Assembly: GCF_008362905.1 (NCBI RefSeq)
Contig: NZ_VFJB01000002.1
Location: forward strand, 1 to 64,000
Origin: Deferribacter autotrophicus
GTDB lineage: Bacteria; Chrysiogenota; Deferribacteres; Deferribacterales; Deferribacteraceae
Length of the DNA stretch: 64,000 nt
Direction of reading: 5' to 3'
This document shows, one piece after another, positions 25,853 to 35,666 of the stretch (positions are counted from its first letter, which is position 1; the number at the start of each line of letters is the position of its first letter). The notes below the pieces were generated by a model that worked only from the letters and a program-made list of their open reading frames with translations, was not told the origin of the DNA and did not search any database. The position numbers and the translations under genes are program-made.

Positions 25853-28005
25853 TTACCCCAGTTTGTTTTATTAAATCTTATATTAAAAACTGTATATTCA
25901 TTTTCAACACTTTCAACTTTGATCTCTCCATCGTGCTCTTCTACAATTTTCTTTACAATTGCAAGCCCAAGACCTGTCCCTCCAGATTTTTTACTGAAAT
26001 ATGGTAAAAATATCTTATCAACATCCTCTTTTTTTATCCCTACACCATTATCTTTAAATGATAGACATATATATTCTTTATTCTCAGATATATCTATTTC
26101 AATAGTCCCATTATCGTTAACCGCTGCAATAGCATTATTTAAAAGGTTGTGAAATAATCTTTTAATTTGAGAAACATCACCGTAGAAATCAACGCTTTCT
26201 GTTTTTTTGTAAATAAAATTAATATTATTATGCGAACTTTTATAAAATTCTACAACTTCATTCAAAACATCATTTAAATCAAAATATGTCTTGTAAACAT
26301 TTGGCATTCTAGCAAACTCGTTAAATTCATTTACCATTTTATACAAATCATTCACTTCAAAAATTATAGTTTTTATACTTTTTTGTATCGATTCAGATAC
26401 ATTACCATTCTCTTCTTTTAATTTTCTCAATACTCTTTCTGCATTTAATTTAATTGGAGTTAATGGGTTTTTAATCTCATGAGCTATACGACTTGCAATC
26501 TCTTTCCATATTTCGTATTTCTTTGCATTAAGTATATCCGTGATATCATCCATAAAAAGGATAATATTATCTGGTTCATCATGACTCAAATAGACTTTAG
26601 ATAAGGTAATAGAAAATGTTTTTTGCGTATTATGAACTTTCAAGTCTTTCTGAAAACTTTTACTTTTTTCATTATGATTTTTGAAAAATTCTTTTAATAG
26701 TTTCAAAATTTCATTCCACCACTCTTCTCCAATTTCTAATATTTCTTTTGCCTTATCATTGAATTTTAAAATTTTAAGATTTTCATCAAAAAGAAAGATA
26801 GCCGATTTTGTATTTTTGAATATCGTATCTATATACTGATTATCTCTAAATATTTGCCTATACATGTTATCAAGTTCTTTATTCTTTTTATTTAACTGTT
26901 CAGTGTGTTCTTTTAGTCTTCTCGCCATCTCATTAAATGACTTAATTAAAACTCGCAGCTCGTAGTCTCCTACTTCCTCTAGCTTAACATCCAAATCACC
27001 TTTTGAAATCTTTTTTGAGGCTTCTGCCAAAGCTCCTAATGGTTCGGTTATATTTTTTGAAAAAACAATACTCCCCCAAATCCCTGCTAAAGCAACAAGT
27101 AATGTCATTAAAACAAGGAGAATTTTATATGAATTTTTAACAGGTTCTGCAAAAAATTTTATCTGACTATAATTCCTATAAGAATCCATTATTTTTGAAA
27201 CTTTTTCGGCTTGAGCAGGTGGAACAATTTTATATACAAATAATGCTCCTAATATTACTTTTTCCGAAGTTTTAGCAGAAACAGGTGCCCCTACCCAATA
27301 AATCTGATTCTCACCGAAAAATTCATATTTTGCTACCTGTTTTGCATTTTTTACTATCTCTTCAACAGTTTCCTTGTCTACTAAGAAATTTATATAAAAT
27401 TTTTTATCCTCTGATAAAATTCTATTCCCTTCTTTATTATAAACTGCAACGCCATCAATTCTGTTATTTTGGAGATAATCTACCACAAAATTTTTAAGCT
27501 CTCCGTAATTCCTCTGATACAAAAAACCTTTAGTGGTAACAAGCTTTGATAATATAGACGTTTGCTCAACTAAATCCTGCTCCAATTGATTCTGGTATTT
27601 TTGCATTAAATCCACCGAACTTTTCAACGCCTGCTCTACCTGAGCATCAAACCACTTATTAATACTATTATTAATAATATTGATAGAAAAAATGAAAACT
27701 ATCGATACAGGTATTACACTTAGTATAATCGAAAAAATTACCAGTTTACTTTGTAACGATGCACCAAATACTCCTTTACTTTTAGAAAAAAATATTTTTG
27801 CCAAATTTCTGAAAATAACAATCAGTAAAGCGAGTAATAATACTATATTTAGATTTATAAGCAAAAAAATCGAAATATTTGAAGTAAAAGGAAATTCAAA
27901 ATTAACAAGCTTTGAACTAACAATGAAATTTATTAAAATTAATATCAATAAAAGAATAAAATATAGGAAAATCTTTTTCTGTTTAGATTTATCTCCAGCA
28001 ATCAT
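25849..28005 (-). CDS. ntrY: Membrane sensor histidine kinase, NtrY-like
   Basis: A 718-residue kinase. The N-terminal membrane region has three hydrophobic segments (about 12-30, 42-65, 85-110), then an extracytoplasmic sensor domain (110-290) and another TM (about 293-315). HAMP (315-370), PAS (390-480), HisKA with RIAHEIKNPLTPI, and an HATPase with NNAIAAV, DNGVGI and GTGLGLAI follow. This is the NtrY architecture. It starts on the last base of the ExeA-like gene's stop codon and overlaps ntrX by 4 bases. The sensed cue is unknown; nitrogen or redox roles are known for relatives. Confidence 0.91.
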   Translation of the reverse strand: MIAGDKSKQKKIFLYFILLLILILINFIVSSKLVNFEFPFTSNISIFLLINLNIVLLLALLIVIFRNLAKIFFSKSKGVFGASLQSKLVIFSIILSVIPVSIVFIFSINIINNSINKWFDAQVEQALKSSVDLMQKYQNQLEQDLVEQTSILSKLVTTKGFLYQRNYGELKNFVVDYLQNNRIDGVAVYNKEGNRILSEDKKFYINFLVDKETVEEIVKNAKQVAKYEFFGENQIYWVGAPVSAKTSEKVILGALFVYKIVPPAQAEKVSKIMDSYRNYSQIKFFAEPVKNSYKILLVLMTLLVALAGIWGSIVFSKNITEPLGALAEASKKISKGDLDVKLEEVGDYELRVLIKSFNEMARRLKEHTEQLNKKNKELDNMYRQIFRDNQYIDTIFKNTKSAIFLFDENLKILKFNDKAKEILEIGEEWWNEILKLLKEFFKNHNEKSKSFQKDLKVHNTQKTFSITLSKVYLSHDEPDNIILFMDDITDILNAKKYEIWKEIASRIAHEIKNPLTPIKLNAERVLRKLKEENGNVSESIQKSIKTIIFEVNDLYKMVNEFNEFARMPNVYKTYFDLNDVLNEVVEFYKSSHNNINFIYKKTESVDFYGDVSQIKRLFHNLLNNAIAAVNDNGTIEIDISENKEYICLSFKDNGVGIKKEDVDKIFLPYFSKKSGGTGLGLAIVKKIVEEHDGEIKVESVENEYTVFNIRFNKTNWGK

Positions 28006-28817
28006 TAAGCAAGGCCTAAATCCTGAGCCACTTGTTCAATTAAATCTTTATTTATAACATGCTTCTTTATCAAAAATCCTTCAAACAATGCATTATCACA
28101 AATAGTATTTATTAACCTTGGTATCCCCTTAGAATATTCATAAATTTTCTTTATTGCTTCTGATTCAAAAATGAGTTCTTCTGAACCAGCAATTTTAAGT
28201 CTATGTTTGATATATCGTAAAGTTTCATTTAAATCCAATGGTTCTAAAACAAGCCTCATAGAAACCCGTTGGAAAAGGGGCTTATCCTGTCTTAAGTTAC
28301 TTTCTAATTCAGGCAAACCAAACAAAACGAATGTAATCAACTTCCCTTTCTCATCTTCAAAATTTAAAAGTCCCCTCATCTCTTCTATAACTTCCTTTTT
28401 GGAAAGCATCTGAGCTTCATCAATTAGTATGACAACTTTTTTCCCCATTTCATTGATTTTTGAAAGCTCTTTATAAAGGGTATTAACCATCTCATGTTTT
28501 TCAGAAGGTATATTTTGTATTCCCAATTGTAAGCAGAGCTTTTTTAAAAACCATTCAGATGATACTTCGGAATGTACAACTACAATCAATGCAGCTTCGT
28601 ATTTTTCAGGGTCAAGTTCTTCAAAAAACAACCTTGCTAAAATAGTTTTTCCTGTACCTATTGGACCTAAAACTATGCCCAACCCTTTTCTATAATTAAT
28701 AAGGTAGTTTAACTTGTATAAAACTAGTGAATGCTTTTCAGACTTAAAAAAATATTTTAAATCAGGAGTATTATTAAAAGGTAGCTCTTTTAGACCATAA
28801 AATTCTTTCAATCCCAT
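28005..28817 (-). CDS. ExeA/GspA-like AAA ATPase
   Basis: A 270-residue ATPase of the ExeA family. Walker A is GPIGTGKT (about 52-59), Walker B VVILIDEAQML (about 124-134), with a sensor-type region FVLFGLPELE. It begins with the family pattern FYGLKELPFNNTPD. It lacks the C-terminal peptidoglycan-binding and membrane segments of full ExeA, so it is a soluble short form. Family members assist assembly of secretion or pilus complexes through the wall, or act as transposition-type regulators. It sits between a TPR protein and ntrY, an arrangement suggesting a shared envelope-related process. Confidence 0.85.
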   Translation of the reverse strand: MGLKEFYGLKELPFNNTPDLKYFFKSEKHSLVLYKLNYLINYRKGLGIVLGPIGTGKTILARLFFEELDPEKYEAALIVVVHSEVSSEWFLKKLCLQLGIQNIPSEKHEMVNTLYKELSKINEMGKKVVILIDEAQMLSKKEVIEEMRGLLNFEDEKGKLITFVLFGLPELESNLRQDKPLFQRVSMRLVLEPLDLNETLRYIKHRLKIAGSEELIFESEAIKKIYEYSKGIPRLINTICDNALFEGFLIKKHVINKDLIEQVAQDLGLA

Positions 28818-28825
28818 CGTTTAAC

Positions 28826-31060
28826 CTATAAAAATGATATTTTCTTTTTTCTTTTTTTCTTTTTAACTGTTTTCTCATTTTCATCTGAAATATTTTCCGA
28901 ATCACTTATTTCATAATCAGGATATTGTTTTAGTTTTTCTTTTAAGTCACGAAAATTCATATCAATATTTGCCAGCTTATCAAAATATACTTTTGCAATC
29001 TTTTTATCCCCTTTAATTTCATAAACAAGAGCAAGCTCATACAGAGAGTTTTTAACCTTCTCTATATCATCAAAATCAGCTAAAATCAGTTTATGAACAT
29101 TAATAGCATTATCGTACTTACCCATTTTTTTGTAACATTCAGCCAGCATGTATAGGCTTTCATATTTCTTACTTCCATAAGATGCCTTCTTAAATTCCTC
29201 TACAGCATCTTCGTACAATTCCATCTCAAAATACGCTAACGCTAAATCATAATGTGTTTCATAGTCATCAGGTGAAACCTTTTCATTAATACTTTTTCTT
29301 ATATTCTCAACCAAAGTTTTTTCATCTTTATCTAATTGTATGATTTTTTTACCTGTAACAGCTTCACCTTCAACAAATTCATCCAAATCTATAAGTTCTC
29401 CACTGTCTTCTAATTCATTAAAGAATAGAAAGATTTTTGAAGCGTAATCTTTAACCTTCTCATTATCTGGATATTCCAGCAATAAATCATCCACTACCCC
29501 TTTCGCTTTTTCATACTGCCCAGAATTTATAAGCTCCTCAATTTCCGCCAATCTTGATTTTAATGACTCATCCTCTTTTTTTTCATCAATAAATTCAAAT
29601 CCAGTTAAATCTAACTCCTCTATTGAAATAACATCAGCTAACTCATCTTCTAACAAAACGTCATCATCTTTTTTCTCTTCACCCTTGACCTCTTGTTCAC
29701 CTCTCAAATCAAGATCTACATCAAGTTCAAAACTTTCATCAGTATCAGGGACAAAATCGGGACCTAAAACTGTTGTTTCAAGCCCAGAAATCGTTGTCTC
29801 AACCGTATCTTCTTCTTTCTTATCTTCAGATATTACCTCTTCAAGTTTGCCAAACTCCAAATCTTCAAGAGATGTTTTATCTTCGCCTTCTAAATCAGGA
29901 CCATACTCTTCATGACTTTCAAGTGATATCCCATATTCTAAATCGTTAATGTAATTTAATATTCTATCAGCCTTCTCAGTATCTTTTCTGGAAGAATAAA
30001 TTTCAGCTAATCTTTTATATATAGCAATCTGTAAATCTTTAGCTTTACACTTACCAGCTAATGTTACCATTAAATCTAAAAGTACATCGTCATCTATTTT
30101 ATCATAGATACCTTTAATTACCTGTATAAACTCGATTTTAAAATCATAGTCAGGCAATTCATTTATTTCCTTGATAAGATTAGATAAATTCTCATAATCA
30201 TCATTATTTAAATAATAATTTACCAAATCTCTATATATAACGGGTTCCTTATAATGTTCTTTTAATTCATTATAAAAATCTAAATCCATATTGATTGGGT
30301 AATACTTCTTTAAAAAATTGTAAAAATCATAATCAAATGTTTTTGTAAGATAATTTCGACCAAATTCAATCAATACATTTTTCTTATCCTCATTTTTCTG
30401 AAAATATGGTAACATAAACGGAATAACTTCGGTCAAATCACATTTATGTTTTAAACCAATTTCAGAAAAATAGATAATGTATTCTTTTATGTGTTCTGTT
30501 TGTTCTTTTTGGAATCGTTCATGTGCAACCTTTAAGGCAGAATAAAGAAATTTACAAATTTCAAAACTTTTCTGAAACTTATCCAATCGCTCTAGTACTA
30601 ACTTAAAATTCAAAATATTGCTTCTATCGATTTCCGTAATCTCTTTTAATATATCTATAGATTTATCTACTAAACCATTCTTCTCATAAATATCACTTAA
30701 TTTGATTAGAGTATTTAACTGCTCACCAATTAACCCTTTTTTCTCAAAAGCTTGTGCCAACTTTCTGTAGAGCTCATATTCTTCAGGAAAAAATTTTAAA
30801 ACTTTCTTAATTTGAGCAATTACCTTATCAATGTATTTTGCATCTTCTAGTTTTGCAATCAAACGTTTGTATGTCTCTAAAGCATCAGACTTATTCCCAA
30901 GCCTAAACTGAATATCTCCAAACAAATTCCATGCATCATAATCATTTTCTTTATTTGATAAATATTTTTTGCATTCCTTTAATGCCTTTTTTAATTGCCC
31001 CTTTAGAAATAATTTTTTTATATCTTGTATATCTAATTCTTTACTCTTAAATAATCTCAT
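28826..31060 (-). CDS. Large tetratricopeptide-repeat protein
   Basis: A 744-residue protein without a signal peptide or membrane segment. TPR-type helices lie in the first ~380 residues (ALKECKKYLSNKENDYDAW, ALETYKRL) and again in the C-terminal ~200 (YEDAVEEFKKAS, YDNAINVHKLIL, IAKVYFDKLA). An acidic low-complexity linker (about 385-510, rich in E/D) separates them. The tail is strongly basic (KKKKRKKKI). No catalytic motif is visible, so it is probably a scaffold. It lies between queE and the ExeA-like ATPase, starting one base after queE ends. Confidence 0.85.
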   Translation of the reverse strand: MRLFKSKELDIQDIKKLFLKGQLKKALKECKKYLSNKENDYDAWNLFGDIQFRLGNKSDALETYKRLIAKLEDAKYIDKVIAQIKKVLKFFPEEYELYRKLAQAFEKKGLIGEQLNTLIKLSDIYEKNGLVDKSIDILKEITEIDRSNILNFKLVLERLDKFQKSFEICKFLYSALKVAHERFQKEQTEHIKEYIIYFSEIGLKHKCDLTEVIPFMLPYFQKNEDKKNVLIEFGRNYLTKTFDYDFYNFLKKYYPINMDLDFYNELKEHYKEPVIYRDLVNYYLNNDDYENLSNLIKEINELPDYDFKIEFIQVIKGIYDKIDDDVLLDLMVTLAGKCKAKDLQIAIYKRLAEIYSSRKDTEKADRILNYINDLEYGISLESHEEYGPDLEGEDKTSLEDLEFGKLEEVISEDKKEEDTVETTISGLETTVLGPDFVPDTDESFELDVDLDLRGEQEVKGEEKKDDDVLLEDELADVISIEELDLTGFEFIDEKKEDESLKSRLAEIEELINSGQYEKAKGVVDDLLLEYPDNEKVKDYASKIFLFFNELEDSGELIDLDEFVEGEAVTGKKIIQLDKDEKTLVENIRKSINEKVSPDDYETHYDLALAYFEMELYEDAVEEFKKASYGSKKYESLYMLAECYKKMGKYDNAINVHKLILADFDDIEKVKNSLYELALVYEIKGDKKIAKVYFDKLANIDMNFRDLKEKLKQYPDYEISDSENISDENEKTVKKKKRKKKISFL

Positions 31061-31774
31061 TTATAAAATTCCTATTAATTTATGAACCTGTGGCACGAAA
31101 AAGACTTCTATACCATAACTATAACCTATATCAGATAATTTATCAAGTAAACCCAAATTAAAATAATTATTTTTAAACTGCACATAAAGCACGTCTACGT
31201 CATTTTTTGCCAGTTCAATTAAAACAGTTTTTATCTCATTTTCATCAATATTTTTGCCAATAACTACTTTATAATATATTTTCTCATTAATCACCTTTAA
31301 ATCTTTTATTAAATTAGAGGGATATTTTTTACCAAATACAGATTTCAATTTTATATCAACGCTAATTATGTCCAAATAATCAGACAATTCAATTATTTCA
31401 TCCACAAGATAACCGCTTGTCTCTAAAAATACTTTAACTCCATTATCTTTCAAAATTGGCAAAAATTCGCTTAAAAAATCCTTCTGTATCAATGGCTCAC
31501 CACCAGTAATTGAAACAGAATGAAACAGTTTAAAATTGTAATTTTCTCTTAGTATTTGAAAAAGCTCATCCGGTAAAACAGGATTGCTATATTCTACACC
31601 ATCACATAAAAAATTTTCAGAAAGAGAAAAGTCTGTATCACACCCTTCACAACTAAATGGACAGTCAGCAAACCTTATAAAGATTTGCCTAGCACCCACA
31701 AACTTTCCTTCACCCTGATATGACTTAAAAATCTCTTTTATAAAACCTTTATTCAAAGTATTCTGCTGCAGCAT
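31061..31774 (-). CDS. queE: 7-carboxy-7-deazaguanine synthase QueE
   Basis: Radical-SAM enzyme converting 6-carboxytetrahydropterin to 7-carboxy-7-deazaguanine in queuosine synthesis. The N-terminal SYQGEGKFVGARQIFIRF and cluster motif CPFSCEGC (CxxxCxxC) followed by DTDF are diagnostic; ITGGEPL is the SAM-binding GGE region. 237 residues from ATG 31774; an in-frame GTG two codons upstream is an alternative. It overlaps queD by 26 bases, linking two consecutive pathway steps. queC and queF are not in the window. Confidence 0.93.
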   Translation of the reverse strand: MLQQNTLNKGFIKEIFKSYQGEGKFVGARQIFIRFADCPFSCEGCDTDFSLSENFLCDGVEYSNPVLPDELFQILRENYNFKLFHSVSITGGEPLIQKDFLSEFLPILKDNGVKVFLETSGYLVDEIIELSDYLDIISVDIKLKSVFGKKYPSNLIKDLKVINEKIYYKVVIGKNIDENEIKTVLIELAKNDVDVLYVQFKNNYFNLGLLDKLSDIGYSYGIEVFFVPQVHKLIGIL

Positions 31775-32108
31775 TATCACTTTCCCAAACTACTACTGAT
31801 TTCATAAGATTTTCAAATTTTTCCTTCATTTTATCATATATATACTTTGCAATATTCTCACTTGTGGGATTAACATTTTTAAAATACTCATGTTCATTTA
31901 AGAAAATATGATCAAGTTCATCTAATATTTTCTTTAATTCTTTTTTAATCTCCTTAAAATCCACTAATAATCCAGTCTCATTTAATTTATCACCTTCAAG
32001 ATAAACTTCAACACGCCAGTTATGACCGTGAAGATTTTCACATTTCCCTTCATAATTTCTGAGAAAATGCGCACTAGCAAAACTATCAATTACTCTCAAC
32101 CTATACAT
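31749..32108 (-). CDS. queD: 6-carboxy-5,6,7,8-tetrahydropterin synthase QueD
   Basis: A 119-residue enzyme of the PTPS family that makes 6-carboxytetrahydropterin from dihydroneopterin triphosphate. Zinc ligands are in SFASAHFL (His14) and LHGHNW. The catalytic Cys is in GKCENLHGH, and LDHIFLNE follows. It overlaps rluB by 13 bases and queE by 26 bases, so it feeds the next enzyme in the same transcript. Confidence 0.94.
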   Translation of the reverse strand: MYRLRVIDSFASAHFLRNYEGKCENLHGHNWRVEVYLEGDKLNETGLLVDFKEIKKELKKILDELDHIFLNEHEYFKNVNPTSENIAKYIYDKMKEKFENLMKSVVVWESDNAAAEYFE

Positions 32109-32815
32109 TTTAATAATCCCTCCAATTCAGCTTTTGTTAATTCCCTGTATTCTCCAACTTTTAAATCTTTAACGGTAATATTACCAATTCTTATTCGTAT
32201 TAATCTCTCCACATTAATTTTAAAATGTCCAAACATTTTCCTAATTTGTCTTTTTTTCCCTTCCACTAAAATGACTCTGTATTTATTTCCACCTTCATAC
32301 CACAGTTTACATGGCAAATATTTAATATCTTCTGTTTCCAATCCATTTATTATCATTTTTTCTTCTTTATGTTTTAGTTTTTTATTTACATGCACAATGT
32401 ATTCCTTTTCCACCTTCTTTTCAGGTCGTTGAAGATTATAAATTAGCTCACCATCGTTTGTAAATATTATAAGCCCTTCGCTATCATAGTCTAACCTTCC
32501 CGAATAACCAAGCTTATTCTTTCTAAAAAAAGGGATATCAAGTAAACTTTTTTTACCTCTAAAACTATCATATGAAGTAAGCATCCCTCTTGGTTTATAA
32601 AATTTCAAATAAATTTTTTTAGAAAGTTCCAATAACTCACCATTTACATTGATCCTATCCTGCACCGAAAATCTTTCGGCGGGATTGTATACTACTCGAC
32701 CATTTACAGATACTTTCCCTTCAAAGATAAGCCTGTCCGCTTCTCTTCTGGAATATTTACCACTTGATGCTATTAGTTTATTAAGCCTGATTAATTCTTT
32801 TTCAACTCCTGCCAT
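32096..32815 (-). CDS. rluB: Large-subunit rRNA pseudouridine synthase, RluB/RsuA family
   Basis: A 239-residue enzyme with an N-terminal S4 domain (RLNKLIASSGKYSRREAD) and a pseudouridine synthase domain. The catalytic Asp is in GRLDYDSEGLI. The family motifs KPRGM and KKRQIRKMF are present. Members modify 23S (RluB) or 16S (RsuA) rRNA; gene order scpA-scpB-rluB favours RluB. It overlaps scpB by 25 bases. Confidence 0.92.
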   Translation of the reverse strand: MAGVEKELIRLNKLIASSGKYSRREADRLIFEGKVSVNGRVVYNPAERFSVQDRINVNGELLELSKKIYLKFYKPRGMLTSYDSFRGKKSLLDIPFFRKNKLGYSGRLDYDSEGLIIFTNDGELIYNLQRPEKKVEKEYIVHVNKKLKHKEEKMIINGLETEDIKYLPCKLWYEGGNKYRVILVEGKKRQIRKMFGHFKINVERLIRIRIGNITVKDLKVGEYRELTKAELEGLLKCIG

Positions 32816-33303
32816 TCTCTAAATGTAGGAAGTTCACTCAAATTGTTCAACCCAAAATATTCAAGAAATTTATTGGTTGTACAATAAAGAAGAGGTTTTC
32901 CAGGAACATCCTTTCTACCAATAATCTTTATAAATCCTTTATCAAGAAGATTTTTTATTATAGACGAACTATTTACTCCTCTAATCTCTTCAATTTCTGT
33001 CTTAGTAATTGGTTGTTTGTACGCTATTACTGCAAGAGTCTCAAGGGTTGCTCTGGTAAGGGTTTCCCCTTTTTCACCAAAAACTTCCACAAGAGATTCA
33101 TACACATTTTCATCACTTACCATCTGATAACCATTTGCCACTATCCTAATTTTTAGACCAATATCAAGAGAATTAAAATAATCTATATAATCAATTAACC
33201 TGTTTTCGAGATTAACAGGATCCATTATCTGACGAAAAGTCTTAATAGAAACAGGTTTGCCTGATAAAAAGAGTGTGGAATAAAAAAGCTTTTTCTCATC
33301 CAT
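32791..33303 (-). CDS. scpB: Segregation and condensation protein B
   Basis: A 170-residue winged-helix subunit of the SMC-ScpAB complex. The family core TLETLAVIAYKQPITKTEIE and GVNSSSIIKNLLDKG are clear. It forms dimers bridging ScpA and the SMC heads for chromosome compaction and segregation. smc itself is not in the window. It overlaps scpA by 8 bases. Confidence 0.95.
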   Translation of the reverse strand: MDEKKLFYSTLFLSGKPVSIKTFRQIMDPVNLENRLIDYIDYFNSLDIGLKIRIVANGYQMVSDENVYESLVEVFGEKGETLTRATLETLAVIAYKQPITKTEIEEIRGVNSSSIIKNLLDKGFIKIIGRKDVPGKPLLYCTTNKFLEYFGLNNLSELPTFREWQELKKN

Positions 33304-34003
33304 TTTTTACCTTCACCATAAAATTGCTAAAATTTGATTCCTGAATTGCTATAATTACTTTTAATTTTATAAGTTCTAGAACCGCCAAAAAACTTACAGC
33401 CACCTCTTTCCTATCTGCACACCTTTTTGTTATCTCATTCCAAAATACTTCTCTTTTTTCAAAAACAAAATTTTTTATTTTCTCTATTATGGTGTTAATA
33501 TCAAGACTCTTTTTCTCTAATGTTATAGTTTTTTTCTCATCCCTCTTCAATAAATCAAAAAACAGCTTTGCTATGGTATAAGCATCACCCCCAGGTTCAA
33601 ATTCCCTTTCTAAATATATAGTATCCTCTCTCGTCAAACACTTAGAAGCTTTAGCCTCTTTTTCGCGCAATATCTCTGCTACATCCTTATAAAAAGAATA
33701 TTCTATCAAACGTTGAGTAAACAAAAATTTCTCTTCTTCCACATCCATTTCATCATCATCAAACTTATTTTGTGGCAGTAACATCTTTGATTTTAAATAA
33801 ACAAGATAGGATGCCATCTGTATAAAATCTGAAGCAACCTCAATATCCATCTCTTCCATCTGTTTAATAGTATTTATAAATTGATCGGCAATAACAGATA
33901 TAGAAATATCATAAATATTCATCTCATTCTTATAAATGAGATGAATAAGCAAATCCAAAGGACCTTCAAAATTCTCTAATCTTACCTCTAAAAGGTCACT
34001 CAT
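33296..34003 (-). CDS. scpA: Segregation and condensation protein A (kleisin)
   Basis: A 235-residue kleisin bridging the SMC heads. The N-terminal signature FEGPLDLLIHLI is near residue 13, followed by ASDFIQMASYLVYLKSKMLL; the C-terminal winged helix has AVSFLAVLELIKLK. It starts directly after trpS and overlaps scpB by 8 bases. Confidence 0.95.
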   Translation of the reverse strand: MSDLLEVRLENFEGPLDLLIHLIYKNEMNIYDISISVIADQFINTIKQMEEMDIEVASDFIQMASYLVYLKSKMLLPQNKFDDDEMDVEEEKFLFTQRLIEYSFYKDVAEILREKEAKASKCLTREDTIYLEREFEPGGDAYTIAKLFFDLLKRDEKKTITLEKKSLDINTIIEKIKNFVFEKREVFWNEITKRCADRKEVAVSFLAVLELIKLKVIIAIQESNFSNFMVKVKNG

Positions 34004-34984
34004 CTACACTCTCATTACTTTTCTCACTTTTTCCATAATAGCCCCAGCCGTTTCCTCAGCTTTTTTCTGTCCAGGAGCCAAAAACTCATCCACATCCTTT
34101 ATCAAATTCTCATAATACCTTCTTTTCTCCTGAATAGGCTCAAGAAAAGAAAACAGGTGCTTCAATAATACCCTTTTACAATCAATACATCCAATCTTTG
34201 CATTTTTACAACCATCAATAATTTCTGCTCTTTCTTCATCAGTAGAAAATACTTTGTGATAATCAAAAACTGGACATATATCAGGATTTCCTGGGTCTGT
34301 TCTTCTTTTTCTGTTAGTATCAGTCATCATGGTTAAAATCTTTTTTTCTACACTCTTTAAATCTTCACTCAACATTATTGTATTCCCATAAGATTTGCTC
34401 ATTTTTCTACCATCTGTTCCCAACAATTTTGGTACTTCTGTTAATAAACCTTCCGGTTCAACAAAAATTTCACATTTATAAAGAAAGTGAAATCGACGTA
34501 CAATCTCTCTACTAATTTCAATATGTGGTAACTGATCAACCCCTACTGGGACATATTTTGCACTGTATAAAATAATATCAACTGTCTGCAAAAGAGGATA
34601 ACTTAAAAAGCCAATATTATTTAAGTCTCTATCTTTCAACTCCTGCTTAATCTCTTTATAAGAAGGACATCTTTCCAACCAACTTACAGGTGTAATCATT
34701 GATAAAAGGACAAATAGCTCTGCATGATATAAATTTTTTGACTGCACAAAAAGGGTGCTTTTTTCCGGATCTATCCCCACACTCAACCAATCAAGAACCA
34801 AATCTCTTCGATATTCCACAATATTTTCCGGATTTTCATAACTGGTGGTGAGGGCATGCCAATCAGCAACAAAGTAAAAACACTCATATTCATCTTGAAG
34901 TTTTACCCAGTTTTTCAAAGCACCAAAATAGTGACCAATATGAAGCTTACCGGTTGGTCTCATACCACTCAAAACTCGTTCCAT
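34004..34984 (-). CDS. trpS: Tryptophanyl-tRNA synthetase
   Basis: Class I aminoacyl-tRNA synthetase of 326 residues. The HIGH motif is in TGKLHIGHYFGA and the KMSKS loop in GRKMSKSYGNT. The tryptophan-pocket region QTVDIILYSAKYVPVGVDQ fits. The start is set at ATG 34984, preceded by AAGGGG; the GTG at 34990 adds two residues and is less likely. A cysteine-containing insert (GCKNAKIGCIDCKR) sits near residue 260. First gene after the M50 protease in the operon. Confidence 0.95.
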   Translation of the reverse strand: MERVLSGMRPTGKLHIGHYFGALKNWVKLQDEYECFYFVADWHALTTSYENPENIVEYRRDLVLDWLSVGIDPEKSTLFVQSKNLYHAELFVLLSMITPVSWLERCPSYKEIKQELKDRDLNNIGFLSYPLLQTVDIILYSAKYVPVGVDQLPHIEISREIVRRFHFLYKCEIFVEPEGLLTEVPKLLGTDGRKMSKSYGNTIMLSEDLKSVEKKILTMMTDTNRKRRTDPGNPDICPVFDYHKVFSTDEERAEIIDGCKNAKIGCIDCKRVLLKHLFSFLEPIQEKRRYYENLIKDVDEFLAPGQKKAEETAGAIMEKVRKVMRV

Positions 34985-34996
34985 AACCACCCCTTC

Positions 34997-35629
34997 TTAT
35001 ATAAGTAATCTCACAAAAAAATGTATAATAGGAAAAATTACGTAATCCACCACATGAGTGATAATGAGAAGTAAAATAATTATAAAACCATACCTTTCAA
35101 GCTGTGCAAATTTTACCTGTTTATCAACAGGTAAAAAAGATTGTAAAATCCTGCCACCATCGAGGGGAGGAATAGGAATTAGGTTAAATACCCCAAGAGC
35201 TATATTAATTTGTACCGAAAATATAAGCATCATTGTAATAGGAAATAAAATTTTTATCATTAAAGGGTTACTGGTATGAATACTGGAAACAATGTGATAA
35301 AGTATTGCCGAAAAAATAGCCACTAAAAAATTTGCAACAGGCCCAGCAGCAGCTACAATAGCAACTCCATATTTTTTCCTTGCAACCACATTGAAATTTA
35401 CTGGAACAGGTTTTGCCCATCCAAACAATCTTGTAATCAACAAACACAACAACCCAAAAATGTCAATATGAACAAAGGGGTTTAATGTAAGCCTTCCAGC
35501 TCTTTTTGCAGTGTCATCACCTAAAAAATACGCTGCATAGCCATGAGAAGCCTCATGAACAGTAACTGCTAAGAGGAATGGTACAATGGCAATACTCAAA
35601 TCACGCAAAAAAGAATTTATATCAAACAT
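34997..35629 (-). CDS. Site-2-protease-like M50 membrane metalloprotease
   Basis: A 210-residue membrane protein with about six hydrophobic segments. The zinc motif HEASH is in VTVHEASHGYAAYFLGDD, and the second motif NLIPIPPLDGGRIL supplies the third ligand Asp. This is the small S2P subgroup without PDZ domains; substrates are unknown and could include anti-sigma factors or small membrane proteins. It leads a 12-gene operon and follows a TTGACA-containing promoter region. Confidence 0.9.
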   Translation of the reverse strand: MFDINSFLRDLSIAIVPFLLAVTVHEASHGYAAYFLGDDTAKRAGRLTLNPFVHIDIFGLLCLLITRLFGWAKPVPVNFNVVARKKYGVAIVAAAGPVANFLVAIFSAILYHIVSSIHTSNPLMIKILFPITMMLIFSVQINIALGVFNLIPIPPLDGGRILQSFLPVDKQVKFAQLERYGFIIILLLIITHVVDYVIFPIIHFFVRLLI

Positions 35630-35637
35630 AACCTTTT

Positions 35638-35666
35638 TAAATACCAGAAGGTTAATGCAATGTCAA
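35638..35666 (-). promoter_or_regulatory. Candidate promoter of the M50-trpS-scpAB-que operon
   Basis: On the minus strand a perfect TTGACA (35661-35666) is followed after 17 bases by TATTTA (35638-35643), a poor -10. Transcription would start within a few bases of the M50 start codon, leaving almost no leader. A separate TATAAT lies upstream at 35745-35750 with only a weak -35, and may be an alternative. Confidence 0.5.
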
